DNA of 5,038 bases from Caldilineaceae bacterium. GTDB taxonomy: Bacteria > Chloroflexota > Anaerolineae > Caldilineales > Caldilineaceae. The notes below the pieces were generated by a model. That model made no database searches. It had not been told where the DNA came from and saw only the letters and a program-made list of their open reading frames with translations. This document shows, piece after piece, positions 1 through 5,038 of the stretch (the stretch's first letter is position 1; each line of letters starts with the position of its first letter). Position numbers and translations under genes: made by a program. The stretch lies in contig JAPPKT010000415.1 of assembly GCA_028819675.1 (NCBI GenBank), forward strand, positions 1 through 5,038. Reading direction: 5' to 3'.

Positions 1-122
1 CTGAACTGTTCCAGTCTGTCCTGTTGGCCGGGTCGGTAATGGCTGTGTTGCCCATTCTCATCCTCTTCATCGCATTTCAGCGCCAGTTCGTGCAGGGCAT
101 CGCCCTCACCGGCCTCAAGTAA
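1..122 (+). CDS. Carbohydrate ABC transporter permease, MalG type (C-terminal fragment)
   Basis: Only the last 39 codons are present, read in the frame that starts at base 3 and stops at TAA 120-122. The peptide has a hydrophobic final membrane helix (about SVLLAGSVMAVLPILILFIAF) followed by a short polar tail, FQRQFVQGIALTGLK. That tail is the usual C-terminus of MalG-like CUT1 permeases, whose members commonly end in a phenylalanine-glutamine-rich stretch, then a G-[AI]-[VL]-K-like ending. The protein would sit in the cytoplasmic membrane as one of two permease subunits of a sugar importer. The conserved EAA loop that contacts the ATPase lies outside the window, so the assignment rests on the C-terminal signature. 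The next gene begins about 41 bases downstream on the same strand, consistent with one transcription unit. Confidence 0.8.
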   Translation, partial: ELFQSVLLAGSVMAVLPILILFIAFQRQFVQGIALTGLK

Positions 123-163
123 ACAGGCAAGTCTGCGTTCTGCGCTGCCGCGTGGCGAATCCC

Positions 164-1354
164 ATGACACTACAAAACATACCGGCACCTGCACTGGCTG
201 AAGTCGAGCACACGCTGGTCGACTATGCGCGCGACCGTTACGCCGGCCACCCCCGCCAAGGCGGCATTTTCAACTTCGGCGGCGGTGAAATCGCCATCAT
301 CTACAACCGCGCGCCGTGCGCCTACCGCTACCGGAGCGATGTCCAGCATGGTCCGGCCGGATACCACGGCCGCGCGCAATTCGTCCTGGCGCGCAGCTTT
401 GACAACGGCGCAACCTGGGACCGCGCCAATGACGTTGTCATATTCGACGAGAGTGCACCGGTCGAGGCGCGGCGCGCCTTTCTGCAACAGGTGGAAACTG
501 ACCCCGCGGTCGCCCGTCAATGGATCGACCTGACCGCTCCCGATACGGCCATCCTGTTCGGCCGTACCCATGCCGGCGAGGGCCAGCTGCCCGCCCTGCT
601 CTGTTTCGCCGTGCGCTCGCCGGATCGGGGCCGGACGTGGGAGTCTGTCCCGACACCGGTCCAGCCGCCTCGCGGACACGACATGGTACACAAGGACGGA
701 CATCCGCTCGTACAGATGCCGGACGGGACGCAGCTCGCGGCGATGACGGCCGGCCTGCCCGATGGCGGCGTGGTCCTGTATGGCACCGACGACAACGGAC
801 TCAGCTGGGAGCCGCTCGCACGCATCTGCGACGATCCGACCGGCGACGGCCGGCCCACATACGCGGGTCTGCTGCTTCTGCCCTCGGGGCGCTTGCAATG
901 TTACTCGCTCAACATCGACGGGCTGCGCGACGCCATCCAGATTAACTATTCTGACGACGGCGGCTACTCCTGGTCCCAGCCGCAGCCGATTGTGCGCTGG
1001 GGGCGTTCTCCGTGGGCGATGCGGTCTCGGGAGCGGAGAAGCACCTTGTCAGGCATCGGCAAACACTATCGCTCGCCGTGGCCGATGCAGCTGGCGGACG
1101 GACGCATTCTCGTCTTATTCGGCCGCCGCAAGGTTCCCCGCGGGATCGGCATGATCGTGAGCGAAGATGAAGGCGAAACCTGGAGCGACGAGCAGATTCT
1201 CCGCGACGACTGCCCTACAACAGATTTGGGGTACCCGGTTGCGACTGAAGTGGAGCCGGGCCGCATATTCACCGCCTACTACTTTACGATGGACGACGGC
1301 AATGGCATGGGCGGCACCCGCTACGTTGCCGGTTCAACCTTTCTTCTCAAGTAA
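164..1354 (+). CDS. Neuraminidase-fold (BNR/Asp-box) protein, annotated in this family as exo-alpha-sialidase
   Basis: A protein of 396 residues with five Asp-boxes of the form S-x-D-x-G-x-x-W, at about residues 78-85 (SFDNGATW), 152-159 (SPDRGRTW), 208-215 (TDDNGLSW, first position Thr), 263-270 (SDDGGYSW) and 333-340 (SEDEGETW). Their even spacing fits a six-bladed beta-propeller. The late segments YRSPWPMQLADGRILVLFGR and DLGYPVAT..GRIFTAYYF are typical of the sialidase-like subgroup found near Gfo/Idh/MocA enzymes. No signal peptide is seen, so a cytoplasmic location is likely. The N-terminal FRIP/xRIP arginine motif of true GH33 sialidases is not evident, so substrate and even catalysis are uncertain. 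ATG 164 is chosen; an in-frame GTG at 152 would add four residues. Neither start has a clear Shine-Dalgarno site. Position after a sugar permease and before a dehydrogenase suggests glycoside catabolism. Confidence 0.8.
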   Translation: MTLQNIPAPALAEVEHTLVDYARDRYAGHPRQGGIFNFGGGEIAIIYNRAPCAYRYRSDVQHGPAGYHGRAQFVLARSFDNGATWDRANDVVIFDESAPVEARRAFLQQVETDPAVARQWIDLTAPDTAILFGRTHAGEGQLPALLCFAVRSPDRGRTWESVPTPVQPPRGHDMVHKDGHPLVQMPDGTQLAAMTAGLPDGGVVLYGTDDNGLSWEPLARICDDPTGDGRPTYAGLLLLPSGRLQCYSLNIDGLRDAIQINYSDDGGYSWSQPQPIVRWGRSPWAMRSRERRSTLSGIGKHYRSPWPMQLADGRILVLFGRRKVPRGIGMIVSEDEGETWSDEQILRDDCPTTDLGYPVATEVEPGRIFTAYYFTMDDGNGMGGTRYVAGSTFLLK

Positions 1355-1427
1355 GTCAGTTGCACAGACGGAGGGGCGTCAGGCCAAGCCCGCAGGATTG
1401 GGGGCGTTCTCGCCGTCCGCGAAATTC

Positions 1428-1433
1428 GGAGGA
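1428..1433 (+). promoter_or_regulatory. Strong ribosome binding site deciding the start of the Gfo/Idh/MocA gene
   Basis: GGAGGA lies seven bases before ATG 1441. It selects this start over an upstream in-frame ATG at 1360, whose extra 27 residues are arginine-rich, lie before the Rossmann glycine motif and look like translated leader. Confidence 0.85.
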
Positions 1434-1440
1434 AAGCCTT

Positions 1441-2433
1441 ATGTCTGATTCGGTCAACATGGCGCTAATCGGCTGCGGAGGCATGGGGCGCAGTCATCTG
1501 CGACGCGCCCGCGACGTGCCGGCGTTGAACTTTGAGGCCTATGTCGATGCCCTCGAAGAGGCTGCCGCCGGCGCCTTCCATGAGTTCGGCGGCCGCTACC
1601 ACACCACCGACGTCGAAACCGTATGGGACGACGACGAAATAGACGCCGTGCTTATCGCCACCCATCATGATTCGCACACCCCCTTCGCGACCCAGGCGGC
1701 CGCAGCCGGCAAGCATATCTTTCTCGAGAAACCGATGGCGCTCACGATCGAGGAGTGCCTGGAGATCGAAGAGGCGGTGGCCAGGTCGGGCGTCAAGCTG
1801 ATGATGGGCTTTAAGTTTCGCTTCGCCCCGCTGGTCGCCAAGGTGAAGGAGGTCATCCCCAAGCCCCTGGTTACAGTGGGCCAGAGCCTGCACCCCAACA
1901 TGAAGGGCTGGGCGATTACGCCCGAGCGCGGTGGCGGTCCCGTACTTTCAAACGGCTGCCACGCCTTCGACTTGGTCTACTGGCTAAATGAATCCGAGCC
2001 GGTGCGCATCAGTGCCGCCGGCGGGGCGCTGACCCATCCCGAGATCGGGCTGGTGGACAACGCCGCGGTCTCGGTGCAGTTCGAGAACGGCAGCATCGCC
2101 TCCATCATCGCCGGCGACAGCGGAGATGCCCGCTACACGTCCAAGTTCTTCTTCGAGGTGCTGGACGGCCAGCGCACGGCCACGCTTCACGACCGCTGCC
2201 ACAAGGTCACATTTGGGGACTGCGAAATCGATGCGCTGTCGGTGGAAGATCTGCCGCCTCCGGCCCCCTCCGATCCTGAGGGTACGCGGGGCGAACTGGA
2301 AGCCTGGGCCAGGTGTCTGCTGGACGATACCGAGCCGCCTGTCGGTCCCCGTGACGGCACGCGGGCGACCGCGATGGTGCTGAAGGCGTTTGAGGCGATT
2401 CGCAGTGGCAAGACGCAGGAGTTGGGGTTGTGA
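1441..2433 (+). CDS. Gfo/Idh/MocA family NAD(P)-dependent oxidoreductase
   Basis: A 330-residue soluble enzyme of typical family length. The N-terminal Rossmann domain opens with ALIGCGGMGRSH (G11-x-G13-x-x-G16, the dinucleotide-binding loop). The family motif EKP is at 96-98, with Lys97 the usual catalytic lysine. The second, C-terminal beta-sheet domain begins near residue 120 and carries the GGGPVLSNGCHAFDLVYWL segment (164-182), with His174 the expected active-site histidine and Asp177 downstream. Where inositol and glucose dehydrogenase relatives usually have Asp four residues before that His, this protein has Ser170; some family members vary here. The enzyme probably oxidises a sugar, inositol or amino-sugar hydroxyl using NAD(P). 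It lies 86 bases after the neuraminidase-fold gene on the same strand and likely belongs to the same catabolic unit. The exact substrate cannot be deduced. Confidence 0.93.
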   Translation: MSDSVNMALIGCGGMGRSHLRRARDVPALNFEAYVDALEEAAAGAFHEFGGRYHTTDVETVWDDDEIDAVLIATHHDSHTPFATQAAAAGKHIFLEKPMALTIEECLEIEEAVARSGVKLMMGFKFRFAPLVAKVKEVIPKPLVTVGQSLHPNMKGWAITPERGGGPVLSNGCHAFDLVYWLNESEPVRISAAGGALTHPEIGLVDNAAVSVQFENGSIASIIAGDSGDARYTSKFFFEVLDGQRTATLHDRCHKVTFGDCEIDALSVEDLPPPAPSDPEGTRGELEAWARCLLDDTEPPVGPRDGTRATAMVLKAFEAIRSGKTQELGL

Positions 2434-2515
2434 GGCTCGTCTCTGTTTGACAAACCGCTAAGTTGGAGGTCTCCGGTAGGGAGGGCGTTACACGGGCAAA
2501 CCCATCTCAAGCCCC

Positions 2516-2543
2516 ATACACGCAATTTAACGACATCGTGTAT
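2516..2543. repeat. Inverted repeat overlapping the toxin-antitoxin -10 box (possible operator)
   Basis: Arms ATACACG (2516-2522) and CGTGTAT (2537-2543) are perfect complements separated by 14 bases. The right arm overlaps the first three bases of the TATAAT box, a position where a bound repressor would block RNA polymerase. Autoregulation through such sites is common for antitoxins. Function here is inference. Confidence 0.45.
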
Positions 2544-2546
2544 AAT
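2541..2546 (+). promoter_or_regulatory. Candidate promoter (-10 box) for the toxin-antitoxin operon
   Basis: A perfect TATAAT sits in an AT-richer part of the intergenic region, preceded directly by TG. No good -35 hexamer is found 16-18 bases upstream (ACACGC at 2518-2523), so the promoter may depend on the near-extended -10 context or on an activator. Initiation would fall near 2553, giving a leader of about 63 bases before ATG 2616, with GGAGG at 2601-2605 as the ribosome binding site. Confidence 0.55.
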
Positions 2547-2575
2547 ATGTGCGCAATCTCAAGACATTAGTGAAA

Positions 2576-2591
2576 GACATACTGATATGTC
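2576..2591. repeat. Short palindrome in the toxin-antitoxin leader
   Basis: GACATA (2576-2581) and TATGTC (2586-2591) are perfect complements around a four-base centre, CTGA. The left arm is part of AAGACAT (2574-2580), which also occurs at 2561-2567 as a direct repeat. It may be a second operator site or a small hairpin ahead of the ribosome binding site. Confidence 0.4.
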
Positions 2592-2615
2592 GTTGAGTAT
2601 GGAGGCGTTTGAGAG

Positions 2616-2840
2616 ATGACCCAGCTTCTTCAACAGGCTTTTGAAAAAGCTGCGGCCTTGCCGCAAGAGGAACAGGATAGCTTTGCTCGTTTTCTTCTGG
2701 CCGAACTGGAGTCGGAGGCGCGCTGGGCCGAGCTTTTCAGCCTTCCTGAGTCGGAGGAACTGCTGGAGAAAATGGCCGATGAGGCCCTGGCAGCACACCG
2801 CGCGGGGCGGACAAAACCCCTAAGAATTGACGAAATGTAG
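2616..2840 (+). CDS. Antitoxin-like small acidic helical protein of a RelE/ParE-type toxin-antitoxin pair
   Basis: A 74-residue protein predicted to be almost wholly helical. An amphipathic N-terminal half (LLQQAFEKAAALPQEEQDSF) is followed by FLLAELESEARWAELF (26-41), and a tail ADEALAAHRAGRTKPL (54-69). This layout, with a conserved Trp in the middle and the A-D-E-A-L-A..H-R-A-G-x-T-x-P-L tail, is recognisable from a widespread family of small proteins that precede RelE/ParE-like toxins. No ribbon-helix-helix or AbrB DNA-binding motif is obvious. The ATG has GGAGG ten bases upstream. The stop is two bases before the toxin start, so translation is probably coupled. By analogy it would bind and neutralise the toxin and may repress the promoter through the repeats at 2516-2591. 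Confidence 0.75.
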   Translation: MTQLLQQAFEKAAALPQEEQDSFARFLLAELESEARWAELFSLPESEELLEKMADEALAAHRAGRTKPLRIDEM

Positions 2841-2842
2841 AC

Positions 2843-3112
2843 GTGCGATCGTTTACATTGCCGAGCTTCTGGAGGGCGTACCGGCGCCTCCCGGAAGAGG
2901 TGCAACGGCAGGCTCGTCAATCCTACGTTTTTTTCAAATCAAATCCTCGTCACCGTAGCCTGAGATTCAAGCGCGTGAGCCAGAAGCGTCCGGTTTATTC
3001 TGTACGCGTGAGCCGGGGCTATCGCGCTCTCGGATTATTGGAAGAGAACGATATTGTGTGGTTCTGGATCGGTCCCCATCATGAATATAATCACCTTCTC
3101 AGGCGACTGTAG
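2843..3112 (+). CDS. RelE/ParE superfamily toxin
   Basis: An 89-residue basic protein starting with GTG. It reads MRSFTLPSFWRAYRRLPEEV, then a basic helix (QRQARQSYVFFKSNPRH), a strand region LRFKRV (40-45), YSVRVSRGYRALGLLE (52-67) and a C-terminal IVWFWIGPHHEYNHLL (71-86). The helix-helix-beta-sheet order, the R-V-S-x-x-Y-R-A-L core and the final F-W-I-G-x-H-x-x-Y match the RelE/ParE toxin fold. Relatives act either as ribosome-dependent mRNA endonucleases or as gyrase inhibitors; the sequence does not decide which. The frame is intact and of normal size. The GTG start, two bases after the antitoxin stop and with no strong Shine-Dalgarno site of its own, suggests coupled and lower translation of the toxin, a usual arrangement. 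Confidence 0.85.
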   Translation: MRSFTLPSFWRAYRRLPEEVQRQARQSYVFFKSNPRHRSLRFKRVSQKRPVYSVRVSRGYRALGLLEENDIVWFWIGPHHEYNHLLRRL

Positions 3113-3143
3113 TACTTCATGACATTGGCTGAAGACGCACAAG

Positions 3144-3205
3144 TGGTAGAAAAGCGAGTTTGACTACTCGATGAGAGGTAGTCAAAGCCTCACCGTAGTC
3201 TACCA
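3144..3205. repeat. Nested inverted repeat between convergent transcription units
   Basis: The inner arms TTTGACTAC (3159-3167) and GTAGTCAAA (3178-3186) are perfect over 9 bp around a 10-base loop. They can be lengthened by GAG (3156-3158) with CTC (3189-3191) across a two-base bulge. The outer arms TGGTAGA (3144-3150) and TCTACCA (3199-3205) are perfect over 7 bp. The structure lies 31 bases after the toxin stop and 56 bases from the cupin stop on the other strand. It could terminate both converging transcripts, but neither side has a T-tract, so a classic intrinsic terminator is not supported. Confidence 0.65.
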
Positions 3206-3261
3206 ACCGAAACGAGAATATGTGACCGCCCCAATGTACCCCGCCTCGCTCTCGCTACCCG

Positions 3262-3585
3262 TCAGCCCTCAAATGTAAACAAAATAGTCACCAACAAGGC
3301 GCACTCTTCCTCCGCCTCCAGCGCGTGCATCGTCCCGCCCTCCAGGAAGAGCCATGAACCCGGAGCCAGCGCTCGCGGCTCGTCCTCAACGAAGAACGTG
3401 CAGTTGCCGCTGAGGCAATGGACCGTAATTGGTCCGTCAACTTTGTGCGGAGGAATCTTCTTGCCCGGTCCGAGGTAGACGCGAACTGCTTCGAACTCTT
3501 TCTCCTTGACGACGGCGGTCGAAGCCGTGCCGCCAAAGGTGTTGAGGTCAATTACCTTCCCGTGTTCTGCATGCTCGATGGCCAC
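3262..3585 (-). CDS. Small single-domain cupin protein
   Basis: A 107-residue protein with a cupin_2-like beta-barrel pattern. Motif 1 is PGKKIPPHKVDGPITVHCLSG (40-60), in which His47 is kept but the second His and the Glu of the canonical H-x-H-x(3,4)-E are absent. Motif 2 is PGSWLFLEGGTMHALEA (75-91), with His87 kept. Two to three potential metal ligands remain (His47, His56, His87), so metal binding and catalysis are open; a sensing or sugar-binding role is possible. The start is GTG at 3585, with AGGA (complement of 3595-3598) nine bases upstream. It lies 20 bases after the stop of the aminomethyltransferase on the same strand, so the two are probably co-transcribed. No signal peptide is present. 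The family is recognisable but its biochemical role is unknown. Confidence 0.85.
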   Translation of the reverse strand: MAIEHAEHGKVIDLNTFGGTASTAVVKEKEFEAVRVYLGPGKKIPPHKVDGPITVHCLSGNCTFFVEDEPRALAPGSWLFLEGGTMHALEAEEECALLVTILFTFEG

Positions 3586-3605
3586 TTGAGAATTTCCTTT
3601 CTAAA

Positions 3606-4697
3606 TCACCGTCTCGCCCTGTAAAACGGTCGCTTGCAAATACGTGCCCGGCGCGGCCTGCCGCGGATAAGTACGTGGATCTCCGAGCCGATTCGGGTCA
3701 TACCGCGCGGCAGGTATCCAAGGCCGAAAAATTTGTCCAGCGTCGGGCTCTTCATGCCGGTCGTCACGTGGCCGACCACCTGCCCTTCAAGACCGATAAT
3801 CCCATATTCCTCTCTGGGAACGGCCTTCTCTATCATTTCGAAGCCCACCAGAAAACGCTCGGTTCCCTCCAATTTCACTTTCAGCAGCGCGTTGCGCCCC
3901 AGGAAGTCCGGTTTCTGCAGGGCGACGACCCAGCCGAGCCGCGCTTCGTAGGGGTTGGTCTTGGCGTCGATTTCGTGGCCGTATAGTGACATGCAGGCTT
4001 CGAAGCGCAGACTGTCGCGGGCTGCAAGGCCGCACGGCAGCAGGCCATCGCGAGCCCCCTCCGCCAGCAGGGTGTCCCAGAAAGATACCGCCTTGTCGGG
4101 AGGCAGGTAAAGTTCGAACCCGTCCTCGCCCGTGTAACCGGTGCGGCCGAGGAGCATCTCGACGCCACCCACCTCAGCCTGCAATGCCGAGCGGGGCGGC
4201 GCGGCTGAGAGATTGGCAGAGCTCATCCTGTCGAGGATCGCGGCGGCCTTGGGGCCCTGCACGGCCAGCATATAGGTCTCGTCCGAAATGTCGGTCAGTT
4301 CGACGCGATAACCGTGGGTGAAACTCTGCAACCAGGTGAAATCTTTCTCCCGGTTGGCCGCGTTGACCACGATGAGCCACTTATCCGGCAGGCGGTATAT
4401 GAAAATGTCATCAACGATCGTGCCGTCATCGTAGCAGAGCAGGCTGTAGCGGGCTTCCCATTCGCCCAGAGAGGCGACGTCGGCGACTTGCACATACTGA
4501 AGATAGGCCAGTGCGTCCTCACCGCTGAGCGCAAACTGGCCCATGTGGTCGATATCGAACACGCCGGCGGCTGTTCGCACGCTGCGATGCTCTGCATTGG
4601 GGCCGGCAGTGTACTGTACAGGCAGTTCGTAGTCCGCAAAAGGAACCATGCGTCCACCCAGTTCCACATGTCGGTCGTAAAGTCGGGTCTGTTTCAT
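3606..4697 (-). CDS. gcvT: Aminomethyltransferase, glycine cleavage T-protein family
   Basis: A 363-residue protein of normal T-protein length, beginning [20 protein letters not shown]. Family landmarks appear in order: [17 protein letters not shown] (37-53), [11 protein letters not shown] (92-102, Asp96 at the expected catalytic position), [10 protein letters not shown] (110-119), LAVQGPKAA (144-152), [13 protein letters not shown] (185-197, including the folate-contacting Glu195), [13 protein letters not shown] (222-234), LYGHEID, and the C-terminal [14 protein letters not shown] barrel segment. T-proteins transfer the aminomethyl carbon from lipoyl-H-protein to tetrahydrofolate, releasing ammonia. 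No gcvH or gcvP is visible, so it could serve the glycine cleavage system from a remote locus or be a T-protein paralogue acting on another methylamine. ATG 4697 is chosen; ATG 4706 is also possible. The farther ATG 4757 falls at the candidate transcription start and adds non-family residues. A cupin gene follows 20 bases downstream. Confidence 0.9.
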   Translation of the reverse strand: MKQTRLYDRHVELGGRMVPFADYELPVQYTAGPNAEHRSVRTAAGVFDIDHMGQFALSGEDALAYLQYVQVADVASLGEWEARYSLLCYDDGTIVDDIFIYRLPDKWLIVVNAANREKDFTWLQSFTHGYRVELTDISDETYMLAVQGPKAAAILDRMSSANLSAAPPRSALQAEVGGVEMLLGRTGYTGEDGFELYLPPDKAVSFWDTLLAEGARDGLLPCGLAARDSLRFEACMSLYGHEIDAKTNPYEARLGWVVALQKPDFLGRNALLKVKLEGTERFLVGFEMIEKAVPREEYGIIGLEGQVVGHVTTGMKSPTLDKFFGLGYLPRGMTRIGSEIHVLIRGRPRRARICKRPFYRARR

Positions 4698-4721
4698 TGC
4701 TTCCATGTCTCCAATATCGCG

Positions 4722-4735
4722 CCGGGCCTTCCCGG
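4722..4735 (-). promoter_or_regulatory. GC-rich hairpin in the gcvT leader
   Basis: On the minus strand, CCGGG-AAGG-CCCGG forms a perfect five-pair all-GC stem with a four-base loop. It lies inside the short leader predicted between the promoter and the start at 4697, about eight bases before the GGAG ribosome binding site (complement of 4710-4713). It may tune translation or mRNA stability. No T-tract follows, so it is not a terminator. Confidence 0.4.
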
Positions 4736-4759
4736 AATCGCTCAGCACAAACAGCACTG

Positions 4760-4790
4760 ATCATACAACAAAACGGCAGGAATTTGGCAA
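4760..4790 (-). promoter_or_regulatory. Candidate promoter of the gcvT-cupin operon
   Basis: Read on the minus strand, TTGCCA (4790-4785) and TATGAT (4765-4760) resemble sigma-70 -35 and -10 boxes with a rather long 19-base spacer. The -10 is preceded directly by TG and lies in an AT-rich patch. Transcription would begin near 4753, some 56 bases ahead of the chosen ATG. Confidence 0.4.
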
Positions 4791-5038
4791 ATAATTGCAG
4801 GTTTCGCTGCTGTTTCGGAACCGGGACGGAGACTAAGACAGAGGGTCGTCCTATCCGACCCTAAAGAGCTGGAAAAGCGGGTGCATCCCAAAATGGAGCG
4901 AACCTCCCCATGCCTCAGGTCGCTGCGGTGCCCCAACCATCTCGCGATCGACTCCGCGTCAGAGTTAGTCCCTTCTCTGACCACTGACTACTGACTACTG
5001 CAGTTGGGCGGTCGGGCCTAGTCGGCCCTCCCTTGTGC
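4791..5038. other. Gene-free upstream region with several short hairpins
   Basis: No reading frame here resembles a protein. Visible structure, in plus-strand coordinates, is AGGGTCG/CGACCCT (4842-4848 and 4856-4862, loop 7), GGAG/CTCC (4895-4898 and 4904-4907) flanked by GCAT/ATGC (4883-4886 and 4910-4913), GTCAGAG/CTCTGAC (4958-4964 and 4975-4981, loop 10), and GGGCC/GGCCC (5014-5018 and 5024-5028). None matches a riboswitch, tRNA or terminator that I can recognise. The stretch may be leader, spacer or part of a non-coding RNA continuing past the window. Confidence 0.45.
4977..5000. repeat. Seven-base tandem repeat CTGACYA
   Basis: Three adjacent heptamers, CTGACCA, CTGACTA and CTGACTA, are followed by a partial fourth, CTG, that runs into CTGCAG. 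The array is intergenic. Short heptamer tandem repeats of this kind occur between genes in several bacterial groups, notably cyanobacteria, and may expand by slippage. The first unit overlaps the right arm of the hairpin at 4958-4981. Confidence 0.7.

Noticed and set aside
170..898. 242-residue open frame on the minus strand inside the neuraminidase-fold gene
   Set aside because: It is antisense to a clearly conserved protein with five Asp-boxes. Long antisense frames are expected in GC-rich DNA.
2445..2475. Terminator after the Gfo/Idh/MocA gene (GTTTGACAAAC and GGAGGTCTCC)
   Set aside because: Both palindromes have centres too small for a stable hairpin and no run of T follows.
3115..3134. 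CTTCA/TGAAG inverted repeat just after the toxin stop as a terminator
   Set aside because: The stem is only five pairs with a ten-base loop and no T-tract follows.
2445..3164. GTTTGAC direct repeat at 2445-2451 and 3158-3164 flanking the toxin-antitoxin module as a target-site duplication
   Set aside because: Only seven bases match, there are no terminal inverted repeats or integrase, and each copy is part of a different local palindrome. Chance is the simpler explanation.
4915..4945. T-box-like string GGGGCACCGCAGCG on the minus strand upstream of gcvT
   Set aside because: It resembles the T-box core, but the UGGN bulge needed to pair with the tRNA end reads GGGC. No stem I with specifier loop is seen, and the candidate promoter lies downstream of it.
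4742..4984. 80-residue open frame on the minus strand upstream of gcvT
   Set aside because: Its composition is arginine-, serine- and cysteine-rich with no recognisable domain, no good ribosome binding site, and it runs across the promoter and hairpins.
4698..5038. Glycine riboswitch ahead of the gcvT gene
   Set aside because: The gene type invites it, but none of the conserved glycine aptamer blocks that I know could be found on the minus strand here.

Overview
The window is a GC-rich bacterial segment with ordinary bacterial gene structure (GTG and ATG starts, Shine-Dalgarno sites, short operon gaps). The gene mix is a CUT1-type sugar ABC permease, an Asp-box neuraminidase-fold protein, a Gfo/Idh/MocA dehydrogenase, a RelE/ParE-type toxin-antitoxin pair and an aminomethyltransferase-cupin pair. 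It recalls environmental Chloroflexota (Caldilinea-like) or other heterotrophic uncultured lineages. That placement is an inference from protein style; no marker gene in the window proves it.

Left part (1-2433, plus strand): a sugar uptake and catabolism cluster. It starts with the last 39 codons of a MalG-type permease. After a 41-base gap comes a cytoplasmic five-Asp-box protein (164-1354), and then, behind a strong ribosome binding site, a Gfo/Idh/MocA NAD(P)-dependent oxidoreductase (1441-2433). The likely logic is that an imported sugar or glycoside is cleaved or bound by the neuraminidase-fold protein and oxidised or epimerised by the dehydrogenase. The substrate cannot be read from the sequence.

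Middle part (2434-3112, plus strand): an AT-richer intergenic stretch carries a perfect TATAAT and several short inverted and direct repeats. It leads into a two-gene toxin-antitoxin module: an acidic helical 74-residue antitoxin-like protein, then two bases later an 89-residue RelE/ParE-type toxin. The repeats around the -10 box are plausible sites for autoregulation.

Convergent gap (3113-3261): a nested inverted repeat lies between the toxin and the oppositely oriented genes. Its inner arms are 9 bp and perfect, and its outer arms are 7 bp and perfect.

Right part (3262-5038, minus strand): a two-gene operon read right to left, with a GcvT-family aminomethyltransferase (4697-3606) followed 20 bases later by a small cupin (3585-3262). 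No gcvH or gcvP is visible. Upstream there is a candidate promoter, a GC hairpin in the leader, and a gene-free tail to the window edge that holds several small hairpins and a seven-base tandem repeat. The most unusual material is non-coding: the nested repeat at 3144-3205, the repeat-rich toxin-antitoxin promoter, and the structured stretch at 4842-5028. No wholly new protein system is evident.
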